From a virus, in IMG/VR virus record IMGVR_UViG_3300025815_000093, positions 1 to 26,277 of that record: 26,277 nucleotides of DNA; one strand, 5' to 3'. Under the pieces are notes generated by a model. The model was not told where the DNA came from. It was given only the letters and a program-made list of their open reading frames with translations, and made no database searches. Within the stretch, counting starts at the first letter, position 1; every line of letters starts with the position of its first letter. The position numbers were made by a program, and so were the translations under genes. Shown in pieces: positions 12,733 to 21,876 of the stretch.

Positions 12733-13626
12733 ATGTCTACTGAAATTAATAAAGCATTTGTCCAACAATTTTCGGACAATTTACTAATGCTTGCCCAACA
12801 GAAAGGTACCCGTCTAATGGGTTCAGTTCGTGTTAAAAAGACAGTAGGAAAATACGATCACTTCGATAGAATTGGTAAAGTATCAGCTCAGAAGAGGACT
12901 TCACGTCATGGTGATACTCCTCAGATTGATACTCCACATTCTAGACGTAGGGTTGTATTGGACGACTACGAATGGGCAGACCTTATCGACAGACAAGATG
13001 AAATCAGGATGATTACAGATCCTAGATCAGCTTATGCACAATCTGGAGGTAATGCTCTAGGTCGTAAAATGGATGAGCTTATTCTAGATGCTGCTACAGG
13101 TAATGCTACTTCAGTCGATTCTGCCGATGCAGGATCTAACGTTGCTCTTCCAGCAGGTCAAATTATTGATGAAGACTTCGGAACAGCTGATTCTAACTTG
13201 ACTCTAGCTAAACTTATTGAAGCTAAACGTATTTTAGACAAGAATGAAATCTCTTCTGAGAACAGAACTCTTGTTCACAATGCATCTGCTTTAGCTAATC
13301 TATTGAATGACACAACTGTCACTAGCGCTGATTACAACAGTATTAAAGCTCTTGTAAGAGGTGATATTGACACATTCTTAGGGTTTAAGTTTGTAAAAAC
13401 AGAACTATTGAATGGTACTGCAGATGGTACTGATACAGATCCAGTTCTTTGTATAGCTATGCAAAAGGACGCAATGGGTCTTGCAATGGGACAAGATATC
13501 ACTGTCAGGATTTCTGAGAGAGATGACAAATCTTATGCAACTCAGGTCTACGCTTCAATGACAATGGGTGCTACTCGTATTGAAGACGAAGGTGTCGTTT
13601 CAATTCAATGTGTACAATCTGCTTAA
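12733..13626 (+). CDS. Major capsid protein
   Basis: A 297-residue protein directly after the scaffold gene. The start MSTEINKAFVQQFSDNLLML, followed by AQQKGTRL and KVSAQKRTSRHGDTPQIDTP, then RRRVVLDDYEWADLIDRQDE, is the pattern of a capsid family seen in several podoviruses: an N-terminal arm, an R-x-GDTP loop and a Y-W-aspartate strand. An HK97-like fold is expected from the family. The C-terminal third has AMQKDAMGLAMGQDITVRIS and the ATRIEDEGVVSIQC strand. Length matches such capsids (about 300-350). It has its own strong ribosome site and the large leader upstream, consistent with high-level synthesis. Confidence 0.85.
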   Translation: MSTEINKAFVQQFSDNLLMLAQQKGTRLMGSVRVKKTVGKYDHFDRIGKVSAQKRTSRHGDTPQIDTPHSRRRVVLDDYEWADLIDRQDEIRMITDPRSAYAQSGGNALGRKMDELILDAATGNATSVDSADAGSNVALPAGQIIDEDFGTADSNLTLAKLIEAKRILDKNEISSENRTLVHNASALANLLNDTTVTSADYNSIKALVRGDIDTFLGFKFVKTELLNGTADGTDTDPVLCIAMQKDAMGLAMGQDITVRISERDDKSYATQVYASMTMGATRIEDEGVVSIQCVQSA

Positions 13627-13638
13627 TAGGAGGATATT

Positions 13639-14202
13639 ATGGCTGGTGAAACTACTAAAAGTACCCGCTTGACCTCAGTTCAAGCAGGCAACAAAAAAGA
13701 TGCAAGGTTACAACGTGGTAGAGAATACACTGCTCTTGATACAGAAGCTATTGCAGCTACTGAATTAGAAGCAGCTGATGTAACAATCTTTGATATTCCA
13801 GTTCCAAGTAACGCTATTATCACTGAAATCGCTGTTTACAACGATGACTTAGATAGTAACGGTACTCCAACTCTAACTCTAGATGTTGGCTTGGCTGCTG
13901 GTGAAGACTTTACATCTATCACAAGTGGTACTGCTACTAAACACTCAGAAGATGACGTTTTAGATGCTGATGCGTTTGTTGATGGTTCAACCACTCTACA
14001 GGCCGCAACAACAAGCTATACTGTTCAAGCTTTTGATTCAACAACCTTTGGTCCAGATGATGCTAACAAGCCTTGCTGGGAAGTATTAGGCTATGATGAA
14101 GATCCTAGAACGACCTTCAGAATTTCTGCTACTTTCGCAGCTGCTGCAGCTACCGCTGCTGCTGGTGACTTAGCAATACGTGTAAAATACGTACTTGACT
14201 AA
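13639..14202 (+). CDS. Capsid-associated (decoration-type) protein
   Basis: A 187-residue protein, 12 bases after the capsid stop, with AGGAGG before its ATG. After a polar N-terminal 30 residues it shows repeated beta strands rich in Thr, Asp and Ala (TIFDIPVPSNAIITEIAVYN, PTLTLDVGLAAGEDFTSI, FRISATFAAAAATAAAGDL, AIRVKYVLD). That composition and position fit a head decoration or cementing protein. It closes the head gene block, being followed by the hairpin at 14207-14230. A specific family is not certain. Confidence 0.7.
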   Translation: MAGETTKSTRLTSVQAGNKKDARLQRGREYTALDTEAIAATELEAADVTIFDIPVPSNAIITEIAVYNDDLDSNGTPTLTLDVGLAAGEDFTSITSGTATKHSEDDVLDADAFVDGSTTLQAATTSYTVQAFDSTTFGPDDANKPCWEVLGYDEDPRTTFRISATFAAAAATAAAGDLAIRVKYVLD

Positions 14203-14206
14203 AACC

Positions 14207-14230
14207 TATGGCCTTCTCACGAGGGCCATA
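14207..14230 (+). terminator. Hairpin after the head genes
   Basis: TATGGCC (14207-14213) and GGCCATA (14224-14230) are perfectly complementary with a 10-base loop, 4 bases after a stop codon. The downstream sequence is T-rich but interrupted (TCTTTAGTTTAG), so termination would be partial. This would set the head genes at a higher level than tail genes. On the other strand it has no T-tract. Confidence 0.6.
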
Positions 14231-14263
14231 TCTTTAGTTTAGTATACTTAAAGGATAGTATAA

Positions 14264-14833
14264 ATGAGTTCAAAAGTACAATTATGTAACTTAGCATTAG
14301 CTAGAATAGGAGCTGCTAGGATTACTTCACTATCTGACAACACTAATGAAGCTAAATTATGTAACTTAATGTTTGACGATTTAGCAGAAGAAGTAATGTC
14401 CGAAGGTGCATGGAGTTCTACTGTAAGCAGAGCTACACTTGCACTTACAGCTAATACTCCTACGTATGGATATACATATGAATTCCAGTTACCCACTAAC
14501 CCATTCTGCTTAAGAGTCTTAGAAATCAATGACTTAACATCAGGCGATTATGATTACCGTATAGAAGGTGATAAGTTACTGGCTAACATAAATACTATGA
14601 AAATACGTTATATAGGACGTATTACTGATACTCAGAGTTATGACCCTATGCTTAAAAGAGCCATTGTATCAAGATTAGCTGCAGAGTTAGCCTACCCGAT
14701 AACTGGTAATTTACAAACATCTAGAGCTATGCAAGAGCTATATCAGTTCCATATTGCAGATGGATTAGCAGTAGATGGTACTCAAGGTTCTGTAGAAGAT
14801 GTGTTTAGGTCAGATGATGTGGATGTTAGATAA
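14264..14833 (+). CDS. Tail tubular protein A-like adaptor
   Basis: A 189-residue protein, similar in length to T7 gp11 (196). The N-terminal VQLCNLALARIGAARITSLS and EAKLCNLMFDDLAEEVMSEG match the start of tail tubular A / head-tail adaptor proteins. These form the ring between portal and nozzle. Residues about 60-110 contain YEFQLPTNPFCLRVLEIN and EGDKLLANINTMKIRYIGRI, also typical. It is followed without a gap by the nozzle gene (TAATGAC overlap at 14833), the standard order. AGGAT is the ribosome site. Confidence 0.85.
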   Translation: MSSKVQLCNLALARIGAARITSLSDNTNEAKLCNLMFDDLAEEVMSEGAWSSTVSRATLALTANTPTYGYTYEFQLPTNPFCLRVLEINDLTSGDYDYRIEGDKLLANINTMKIRYIGRITDTQSYDPMLKRAIVSRLAAELAYPITGNLQTSRAMQELYQFHIADGLAVDGTQGSVEDVFRSDDVDVR

Positions 14834-17800
14834 TGACTAGAAGAAATGAATCGCAAAGAAACTTTAACGCTGGTGAGATATCTCCTAGATTATATGCTAG
14901 GTCAGATGTTAATAAGTATAGCAATGCATTAGAGACTCTAACTAACGCTAGAGTATTACCTCACGGTCCTGTGGTAAGACGTAATGGTACTAAATATATA
15001 GCAGAAGTTAAAGATTCATCTTCACAAGTAAGACTAGTTAAATTCCAATACTCTCAAGATGATGCTTTTATATTAGAATTTGGTAATCAATATATTAGAT
15101 TCTATACAAATCAAGCTCAAGTACAAGAATCAGATGTAACAATATCTGGCGCCACTGCAGCAAACCCTGTTGTAATTACAGCAAACTCGCATGGGTATTC
15201 AAATGGTGATCAAATATTTATATCTGAAGTAGTAGGTATGACAGAACTTAATAGTACTACTGTAAGATACACTGTAGCCAATAAAACAACTAACACTTTC
15301 GAATTATCTGGTGTGAATGGTACTGGATATACCGCCTATTCATCTGGAGGTGTTGCTAATAGAATTTATACCATAACATCGCCATATAGTGCGTCAGAAG
15401 TACAAAATATAGAATACGTGCAATTTGGTGATAAGATTTATATAGTCCATCCTAGTTATGAACCGAGAGTTTTAACAAGAACGTCCACCACAAGTTGGTC
15501 TCTAGATACCCTCAACGCAATTCCAGAACCTTCATATGAGGCTGGAGAAGAACCTAATGGTACAATTACTCCTGCTGCCACTACAGGGACTTCAGTCAAC
15601 TTCACATCAAGTGTGAGCACTTTCGTAGAGGCCGACGTAGGACGTCAAATCAAAAATAAAGTAGGTGCAGGTAGGGCCTCTATAGTATCAATCACTTCAG
15701 CTACAGTCGCTGTGTGTGATATTGTAGAGGACTTCCCATCAACCTCAGCAATAGCTTCTGGAGATTGGGTAATAGATTTATCTCCAATTGCTGCTTTAAA
15801 TTTCTCAGGAAGTAAAATAGGATCTATTATTACAGTGACATCTGAGTATACCTCAGGATCTAGGGAGCTACCAGGTAAAACAATTACAGGCGCCACTTCT
15901 GCCAACCCCGTAGTAATAACCTCTGCGTCTCATGGATTTGCCAACGGAGATGAGGTAGAGATAAAATACGTCGGAGGTATGGTTGAGATCAATAATTTCA
16001 TATTCACTGTAGCTAACCAAGCAACTAATACTTTTGAGTTAAAAGGGGAAGATGGTACCTCGCATACAACATATACTTCAGGGGGTACTGCTACTAAAGT
16101 GCTTACAGGGCTTGAAATAGATTGTTTTAGAAGCTCTGACGTAGGTAAGTACATATTAGCTAATGGTGGAGTGCTACAGATAACTGCTTTTACCAGTGCC
16201 ACGGAAGTCGAATGCGAAGTATTAAAATCTATGAATACCGATGACGCTACAGCTAACTGGACAATGGAAGTGGCCACGTGGAACTCTACAAGAGGATACC
16301 CTAGGGCTGTCGGGTTATGGCAAGAAAGATTAGTATTTGGTGGCACATCTGCTCAACCGGCTACACTATGGTTCTCAGAAACAGGAATTTTTGATGGCTA
16401 CGGAGCAGGGCCTGACGATGATGACTCCATCGAAGTAGACTTAACAGCTAACCAAGTTAATGAAATACAATGGATTTCTAGCTCTAGAGATCTTATAGTT
16501 GGTACTTCTGGGTCTGAACTTACTGTATCTCCTGGTAGTGGTTCTACCATTACCCCATCCTCAATACAACAATTAACACGTACCTATTATGGTTCTAATA
16601 GGCAACAAGTATTACAGGCTGGAGAAGAGTCTATCTTTGTTCAAAATGCTGGGCGTAAGATTAGAACTTTTCGATATGATTATCAAATAGATGGATACAC
16701 AGGTGAAGACCTCACTTTTTTAGCTGAACATATAACAGAAAATATAGTAGGGAACATTGCATACGCTCAGGAGCCAGACACTACAATCTATGTTATATTA
16801 GGCAATGGGGATATTCTGGCAGGTGTATATGAGCGTAGTCAGTCAGTTATAGGATGGTCCAAATTTACAGATACAGGCTCATATGAGGACGTTCAGACAA
16901 TAGGTACTAATAACCAAGACGAAGTCTGGGTCGTCGTAAATAGGACCATTAATGGCTCTACAAAACGCTATATTGAAGTATTTGACAATGGTAATGGTAC
17001 AGATAGGATAGATATATTCAGTGATAGTGCACTTATTTATGCTGCACCTAAAACTATTACAGGTGTCACTCAAGCTAATCCTGTAGTAGTTACAGCAAAC
17101 TCACATGGATTTTCTAACGGCGATAAGGTAAAATTAATAGATGTAGGAGGTACTACAGAGGTTGTGGGTACTACGTATATTGTTGGTGCTAGTACATCAA
17201 ATACGTTCGAATTGGAAAGTACTACAAGGACGTCTATAACGAACTCAACCTATAGGTGGACAGCTTCAGGTTCTGGTACTAGTGAATACTACTTAGAACT
17301 TACCGGAGGAGGTGATCCAGGTCTAACAGAGCCTGTGAGCGTCTACGAATCTACTACACTATTAACTGAAGGAACTGCAGGGTCACTGTCAACCAGCGAA
17401 TGGGACTGGGCTGACAATGATTCTCTAGGTTTTTCAACGGTTTACGTGAGAACTTCAGGAAGTGTTGATCCTGATTCACTGACGGCTGATATCATAAAGT
17501 ATGGTTCAGGTATCAATGGGACAGGCCATACAGCATATACTTCTGGAGGAGAAGCTCATAAACTTGTAACTACAATATCAGGTTTAGAGCATTTAGAAGG
17601 TGAGACTGTACAGGTTAAAGTAGATGGTGGGGCACATCCTAATAAGACAGTATCATCAGGTGCTATTACATTAAATGCCGATCACTATGAAGTGACTGTA
17701 GGATTATCTTATACTACAACTATTAAGACACTAAAGAAAGAATTTGACATAGGTCAAGGTACTATGATGGGACAGAAGTCTAGATGGACCAGACCTCAAT

Positions 17801-18021
17801 TAAGAGTTTATAAATCATCTAGACCTCTAGTTGATAATGAGTTTTTACCTGCCAGAAGTACTGCAAATGACCAAGATGAAGCAGTACCGTTATTTAGTGG
17901 GGACTTAGAATATGGACCATTATCATGGGATAATGATGGTCAAATAACAATTACTACTTCGGATCCTTTGCCATTACAACTATTAGGCATATTCGGAGTA
18001 ATTGAAGGCGGGATAAAATGA
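14833..18021 (+). CDS. Tail tubular protein B-like nozzle with E1-FCCH-like repeats
   Basis: A 1062-residue protein, larger than T7 gp12 (about 794). The start (RNFNAGEISPRLYARSDVNK, then YSNALETLTNARVLPHGPVV) and RGYPRAVGLWQERLVFGGT (487-505), plus the C-terminal MMGQKSRWTRPQLRVYKSSR segment, identify the podovirus nozzle/stabilisation family. Three copies of a module resembling the E1-FCCH domain (ANPVVIT, SHG, NGD, TNTFEL) occur at about 104-178, 351-425 and 742-794. The third is interrupted by about 98 residues and its end (GINGTGHTAYTSGG) resumes at 893-906. Two DVGK/R-SAT-V-C repeats (268-300, 436-463) add further length. The extra modules would decorate the outside of the tail. Confidence 0.85.
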   Translation: MTRRNESQRNFNAGEISPRLYARSDVNKYSNALETLTNARVLPHGPVVRRNGTKYIAEVKDSSSQVRLVKFQYSQDDAFILEFGNQYIRFYTNQAQVQESDVTISGATAANPVVITANSHGYSNGDQIFISEVVGMTELNSTTVRYTVANKTTNTFELSGVNGTGYTAYSSGGVANRIYTITSPYSASEVQNIEYVQFGDKIYIVHPSYEPRVLTRTSTTSWSLDTLNAIPEPSYEAGEEPNGTITPAATTGTSVNFTSSVSTFVEADVGRQIKNKVGAGRASIVSITSATVAVCDIVEDFPSTSAIASGDWVIDLSPIAALNFSGSKIGSIITVTSEYTSGSRELPGKTITGATSANPVVITSASHGFANGDEVEIKYVGGMVEINNFIFTVANQATNTFELKGEDGTSHTTYTSGGTATKVLTGLEIDCFRSSDVGKYILANGGVLQITAFTSATEVECEVLKSMNTDDATANWTMEVATWNSTRGYPRAVGLWQERLVFGGTSAQPATLWFSETGIFDGYGAGPDDDDSIEVDLTANQVNEIQWISSSRDLIVGTSGSELTVSPGSGSTITPSSIQQLTRTYYGSNRQQVLQAGEESIFVQNAGRKIRTFRYDYQIDGYTGEDLTFLAEHITENIVGNIAYAQEPDTTIYVILGNGDILAGVYERSQSVIGWSKFTDTGSYEDVQTIGTNNQDEVWVVVNRTINGSTKRYIEVFDNGNGTDRIDIFSDSALIYAAPKTITGVTQANPVVVTANSHGFSNGDKVKLIDVGGTTEVVGTTYIVGASTSNTFELESTTRTSITNSTYRWTASGSGTSEYYLELTGGGDPGLTEPVSVYESTTLLTEGTAGSLSTSEWDWADNDSLGFSTVYVRTSGSVDPDSLTADIIKYGSGINGTGHTAYTSGGEAHKLVTTISGLEHLEGETVQVKVDGGAHPNKTVSSGAITLNADHYEVTVGLSYTTTIKTLKKEFDIGQGTMMGQKSRWTRPQLRVYKSSRPLVDNEFLPARSTANDQDEAVPLFSGDLEYGPLSWDNDGQITITTSDPLPLQLLGIFGVIEGGIK

Positions 18022-18098
18022 TGAAAAAATGTAGTAGATGCTTAAGAGTGTCTTCAAATTTTGGTCCCAGTAAAAAATATTTAGGAGGTATTAAGTAG
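18018..18098 (+). CDS. 26-residue CxxC peptide
   Basis: ATG at 18018 overlaps the nozzle stop as ATGA; a second ATG follows directly. The peptide MMKKCSRCLRVSSNFGPSKK, then YLGGIK, has one CSRC pair, resembling the first half of the zinc-ribbon that opens many phage HNH-type proteins; the second Cys pair is absent. Its last codons contain AGGAGG, which lies 12 bases before the next ATG, longer than ideal. It may be a translated coupling peptide, a dimeric zinc knuckle or a remnant of a longer protein. Existence of a stable product is uncertain. Confidence 0.4.
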   Translation: MMKKCSRCLRVSSNFGPSKKYLGGIK

Positions 18099-18099
18099 T

Positions 18100-18651
18100 A
18101 TGGGTTTCGGTGGGACAGCAACGGCTGGAGCTAATTTACAAGCTCAAACTATAATACAATCTGGGCAAGTTGAGGCAGCAGGTGCTAGAATGACTGCTGC
18201 GGGACTTCGTGTAGCTCAAGAGACTGCTACACAAGCTTCTAAGTACAACATGCAGATTAATGAAATTAATACTAATAGACAGATCGAAGCTCTTATAAGA
18301 GAGTCTGAGAGACTGGCTTCGAGGCAAAGAGCAGAAGCTGCTAGTACAGGCTTTTCAGTAGCAAGTAAGTCTTCCATGATGGTTCAAAATGAAACATTTG
18401 ATTTCTTTGAAAATGCTATACGAGTTGTTAAAGTAGACGCTGAGAACCAACGTAAAGCTGATGATTATGAACTCAGATCAAGACTTGTGAGTTTAGAGAA
18501 CCAAGCTAGAGCTGCAGATTATCAAGCTCAAGCCGCTATAGTATTAGCTAATAATAGAGCTGCTGAGGCCAGATATGCAGGACAAGTATCACAATTCCAA
18601 AGTTTTTCTAGTGGAATATCTAGAATTGGCAGTTTATTTTCAGGACAATAA
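18100..18651 (+). CDS. Internal virion protein (T7 gp14-like)
   Basis: A 183-residue protein, near the length of T7 gp14 (196), and first of three ejection-type genes after the nozzle. It begins with a Gly/Ala-rich hydrophobic stretch (MGFGGTATAGANLQAQTIIQ). It continues as a long Ala/Gln/Glu-rich helical coiled-coil region (about 25-160) with ASTGFSVASKSSMM in the middle, a pattern shared by the gp14-like family. It is expected to be stored in the head and ejected to form a channel in the outer membrane. Family assignment rests on composition, size and order. Confidence 0.75.
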   Translation: MGFGGTATAGANLQAQTIIQSGQVEAAGARMTAAGLRVAQETATQASKYNMQINEINTNRQIEALIRESERLASRQRAEAASTGFSVASKSSMMVQNETFDFFENAIRVVKVDAENQRKADDYELRSRLVSLENQARAADYQAQAAIVLANNRAAEARYAGQVSQFQSFSSGISRIGSLFSGQ

Positions 18652-18654
18652 AAT

Positions 18655-21600
18655 ATGGTAGAGATTACAAGACCCGGAGCACCTAAATTACCAGGATCTA
18701 GAGCTGGAATAGATGTAGGACTCGTAACTAACTTAGGAGTACAAGGTACTTCTGCTATAGGTTCTGCTGTAAGTCAAGCAGGAAGACGATTTGGTCAAAC
18801 TAACGTGGCCAGCATATCAGCATCTTTACAGAGATTAATTGATGCGCAGAATACAAACTTCTTACAGCCTAAGAAGAATGCAGTATCTCCAGGGCTATAC
18901 TCTAATGCAATGAATAAGTTTAAGTTAGGTATGGCTGAATTTGTTGATGGTAGAACTGCTAATATGTATGACCAAGATGGTAATCCTACCCATTATACTC
19001 TGACAAGTGATATCAGAGAACACGCACGTGGATTGTCAGAGCAGATAGGTGGGGCTATACTAGATGAAGGTACTAGAGAGAAGTTTATGGCTAACTCTCT
19101 TACTCACTCTACAGGTCTTGAATTAAACTCTTTAGGATTAGCCCGTAAGTTTGACATAGATTATAATGTAAGTAATACTAAAAAATACATAGAAGATGTT
19201 ACAAATGCTGGCGTTAATACAAATAACTTCCTAGAGATCCCTGAGGTTTTAGGGGAAATACAAGATGTATTGAGGGAAGGATCAGACTATTTTTCTCCAT
19301 TAGAACGTCAAACTATCTTTGAAGATGCTAGGCATAATCTATATAAAAATATTTTACAGAATACTGCAGTAGGTGATCCTGAATCAGCTATTCAGATTAT
19401 TGAAAACACCCCTTTAGAAGATCTTCACATATCGGAACAAGAAAGAATAAATATAACAAATACTGCTAAAAATGCTATGGCTAGAGCAGAATCTGAGAAT
19501 GAGAAGGTATTAAATATTAAACAAGAATTCGATAAAGAAGCTGAAAAACAGCGTATGTTCGAATATGATTTACAGTTAGAGATGAAGGCGGAGCACCCTA
19601 ACGGTCCTTTAAATATAGACATTTTAAATAAAGACTTAGAAGATGGTAAATTAAGTATAGATAATTATAGGAAATATGTTAAGAAGACAGCTAAAGTAGA
19701 ACTAAAAGAAATTGAACAGCTTAGATTGAACAAACAAATATCACATAACATAGAGAATAATTTAGGGTTAGGTGACTTTACTCCTGAACAAATTGAAGAT
19801 CATTTCAACAACACTCTAACATACCATAAAGAAGAAGATGGTAACCCTCCTAACATTATGAAGCAGGCTCAAATAGCTACACTATATAAAGCTCCTTTAA
19901 AATCTTTTACTAATAAACTAGAAGGTTTAATTAGAGATGGAGATCCAGAGCAAGCTAATGAGGCTATCATAGCAACATCATTGTTAATGTCAAAGAACCC
20001 TAACGCTATTGAAAAGTTAGGTGAAAAAGAAAGATCTGTAGTCAACTATGTAGCTGCCGTAGGGGGCCTTAATAATGCTGTCGGGGATAAATACGCGATC
20101 AGTTCTACTAAGCTTATAGATAAGGCTAGAGAAGTTGTATATAACATGGACGAAGATACTAAGAAGCAATTTGCTAAGGATTTCAAAAACTTAACTAAAG
20201 ATGAAGATGTGTTTAAAAAGACCTTAGATACTGCTTTAGGATTCGACACTAAAGATGTCCCTGCACCGTTAAGAGAAGAACTAAGATCACTTATGAGTAT
20301 GGAGTATCAAAGGACAGGTCAATTAGGTGCTGCTCAGAAGTTTGTTAATGATACTGTAGGCAGACATATGGGTAAATCTATATTATCAGGTGATAGGGTG
20401 ATGTTACTACCTCCTGAGAAGTTATTCCCTGGCACAAATCCTCAAGTGTTTGAAGATATGTTGTTACAAAATCTAAATGAATCTGTAGACAGAACAGAAC
20501 TAGTGGAACAATTTGGAGAAGACTTTAAAATAAGTATTACTCCTAACACCTCATCATTTAATACTGGAGGTTTTACAGGTTATCACATCATGGCTACTAA
20601 AGAGGTAGAATTTGGCGGAAAGACTGTTAAGGTTACTGAACCTGTATACACTAAAGATGGTCAAAGAGCTAATTTTGTTATCACTCAAAAAGAAATACAA
20701 CAATTCCAATTATTCTCTAATCATAGAGAGGCCTATAAAAAAGCTACAGAAAAGGCTATTTCAGGTAAACTAGAAAGTATTCAAGAAGAATTCGACAAAG
20801 AATTACTTCCTAGTAAGATTGAAAAAGCTATAACTCAAGCTGAAAAGCAAAAAGTTAGAGAATCATTCGATGGCCCTGGTTTTGATATAGTACCTGAATT
20901 TTTATTACCTTCTGGTAAAGGGAGCCTATCAGATGTTGAAGTGGCTAAGATTGTAGAAGAAGTTACAGACGGTCATGTTAAGTTGACTCAAGAAGATGTA
21001 GCTGATATTACAGATAATATAATAAATGAGACTTCAAGCATATCTGAAGTAGCTAACAAAGTAGTGACAACTATAGAAGAAGAATTCCCAAATGCTGTTA
21101 AGAATATTAAAAACATGCTTACAATAGCAGGAGGAGGTAAACCTGTAGAAGAAGAGTATGAGCAATTATTAAGTTCTTGGGAAAAGCAAAATAATAAGAA
21201 GGCTAAAGAGCAAAAAGATTTAGAAGCTCAAATAGATGAGAGAGTTAGACCTCTAGAAGAGCGTCAGGATTTCGAAAGACGAGAATTTAAAGCACCTAAA
21301 AGAGATAAGAGGCAATTTATGAATTATAATAGCACAGGTATAGGTAATGCCTTTGACGCAATAGCTGTAAGAGCTGACCCTAAAATTAGGGAAGTATTAA
21401 TTACTGGTACTCAGACTTTAGAGAAATACGGTATAAATAACCCTACAAGACTTAGAATGTTCTTAGCTCAAATGGGGCACGAATCGCAGCATTTCCAAAG
21501 ACTTAAAGAGAATAGATCTGATGCTAGTGCTGAAAGAAAATACGGTATGTATACTTCAGTAGGTAAAAAGTTAGGTAATACTCAACCTGGAGATGGCGCT

Positions 21601-21876
21601 AAGTTTAAAGGTAGAGGTATCATCCAGTTGACTGGTAGATACAACTATACACATTATGGTAAAGCTTTAGGTATAGATTTAATTAATAACCCTGAACTCG
21701 CAGCGGATCCTAAAGTAGCTCTAGAAATTGCTGCTATGTACTGGAAAGATAAAGGGTTAAATGAATTAGCTGACCAAGGCAACTTCAGAGAAATCACTAG
21801 AAGAATTAATGGTGGTTATAATGGATATGATGATAGATTGAATAAATTACGTAAACTACAAGGAATTGATTTATAA
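18655..21876 (+). CDS. Internal virion protein with C-terminal GH19-type muralytic domain
   Basis: A 1073-residue protein in the position of T7 gp15. Residues about 1-890 are mostly helical, charged and soluble, with an N-terminal motif (RPGAPKLPGSRAG) common in large ejection proteins. Residues about 900-1072 are a compact chitinase/lysozyme-like (GH19 family) domain: FLAQMGHESQHF with the catalytic-type E943, LKENRSDAS, then GDGAKFKGRGIIQLTGRYNY, GIDLINNPELAADP, ALEIAAMYWKDKGLN and TRRINGGYNG. In T7 the lytic activity is at the N-terminus of gp16; here it is at the C-terminus of the middle protein. It would digest peptidoglycan during DNA entry. The AATGG overlap couples it to the next gene. 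Confidence 0.88.
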   Translation: MVEITRPGAPKLPGSRAGIDVGLVTNLGVQGTSAIGSAVSQAGRRFGQTNVASISASLQRLIDAQNTNFLQPKKNAVSPGLYSNAMNKFKLGMAEFVDGRTANMYDQDGNPTHYTLTSDIREHARGLSEQIGGAILDEGTREKFMANSLTHSTGLELNSLGLARKFDIDYNVSNTKKYIEDVTNAGVNTNNFLEIPEVLGEIQDVLREGSDYFSPLERQTIFEDARHNLYKNILQNTAVGDPESAIQIIENTPLEDLHISEQERINITNTAKNAMARAESENEKVLNIKQEFDKEAEKQRMFEYDLQLEMKAEHPNGPLNIDILNKDLEDGKLSIDNYRKYVKKTAKVELKEIEQLRLNKQISHNIENNLGLGDFTPEQIEDHFNNTLTYHKEEDGNPPNIMKQAQIATLYKAPLKSFTNKLEGLIRDGDPEQANEAIIATSLLMSKNPNAIEKLGEKERSVVNYVAAVGGLNNAVGDKYAISSTKLIDKAREVVYNMDEDTKKQFAKDFKNLTKDEDVFKKTLDTALGFDTKDVPAPLREELRSLMSMEYQRTGQLGAAQKFVNDTVGRHMGKSILSGDRVMLLPPEKLFPGTNPQVFEDMLLQNLNESVDRTELVEQFGEDFKISITPNTSSFNTGGFTGYHIMATKEVEFGGKTVKVTEPVYTKDGQRANFVITQKEIQQFQLFSNHREAYKKATEKAISGKLESIQEEFDKELLPSKIEKAITQAEKQKVRESFDGPGFDIVPEFLLPSGKGSLSDVEVAKIVEEVTDGHVKLTQEDVADITDNIINETSSISEVANKVVTTIEEEFPNAVKNIKNMLTIAGGGKPVEEEYEQLLSSWEKQNNKKAKEQKDLEAQIDERVRPLEERQDFERREFKAPKRDKRQFMNYNSTGIGNAFDAIAVRADPKIREVLITGTQTLEKYGINNPTRLRMFLAQMGHESQHFQRLKENRSDASAERKYGMYTSVGKKLGNTQPGDGAKFKGRGIIQLTGRYNYTHYGKALGIDLINNPELAADPKVALEIAAMYWKDKGLNELADQGNFREITRRINGGYNGYDDRLNKLRKLQGIDL

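Noticed and set aside
19151-19179. TTGACATAG, 17 bases, AATACT: promoter-like sequence inside the large ejection gene
   Set aside because: It resembles the phage promoters but the -10 is weaker and it lies within a long coding region, far from any gene start; chance is likely.
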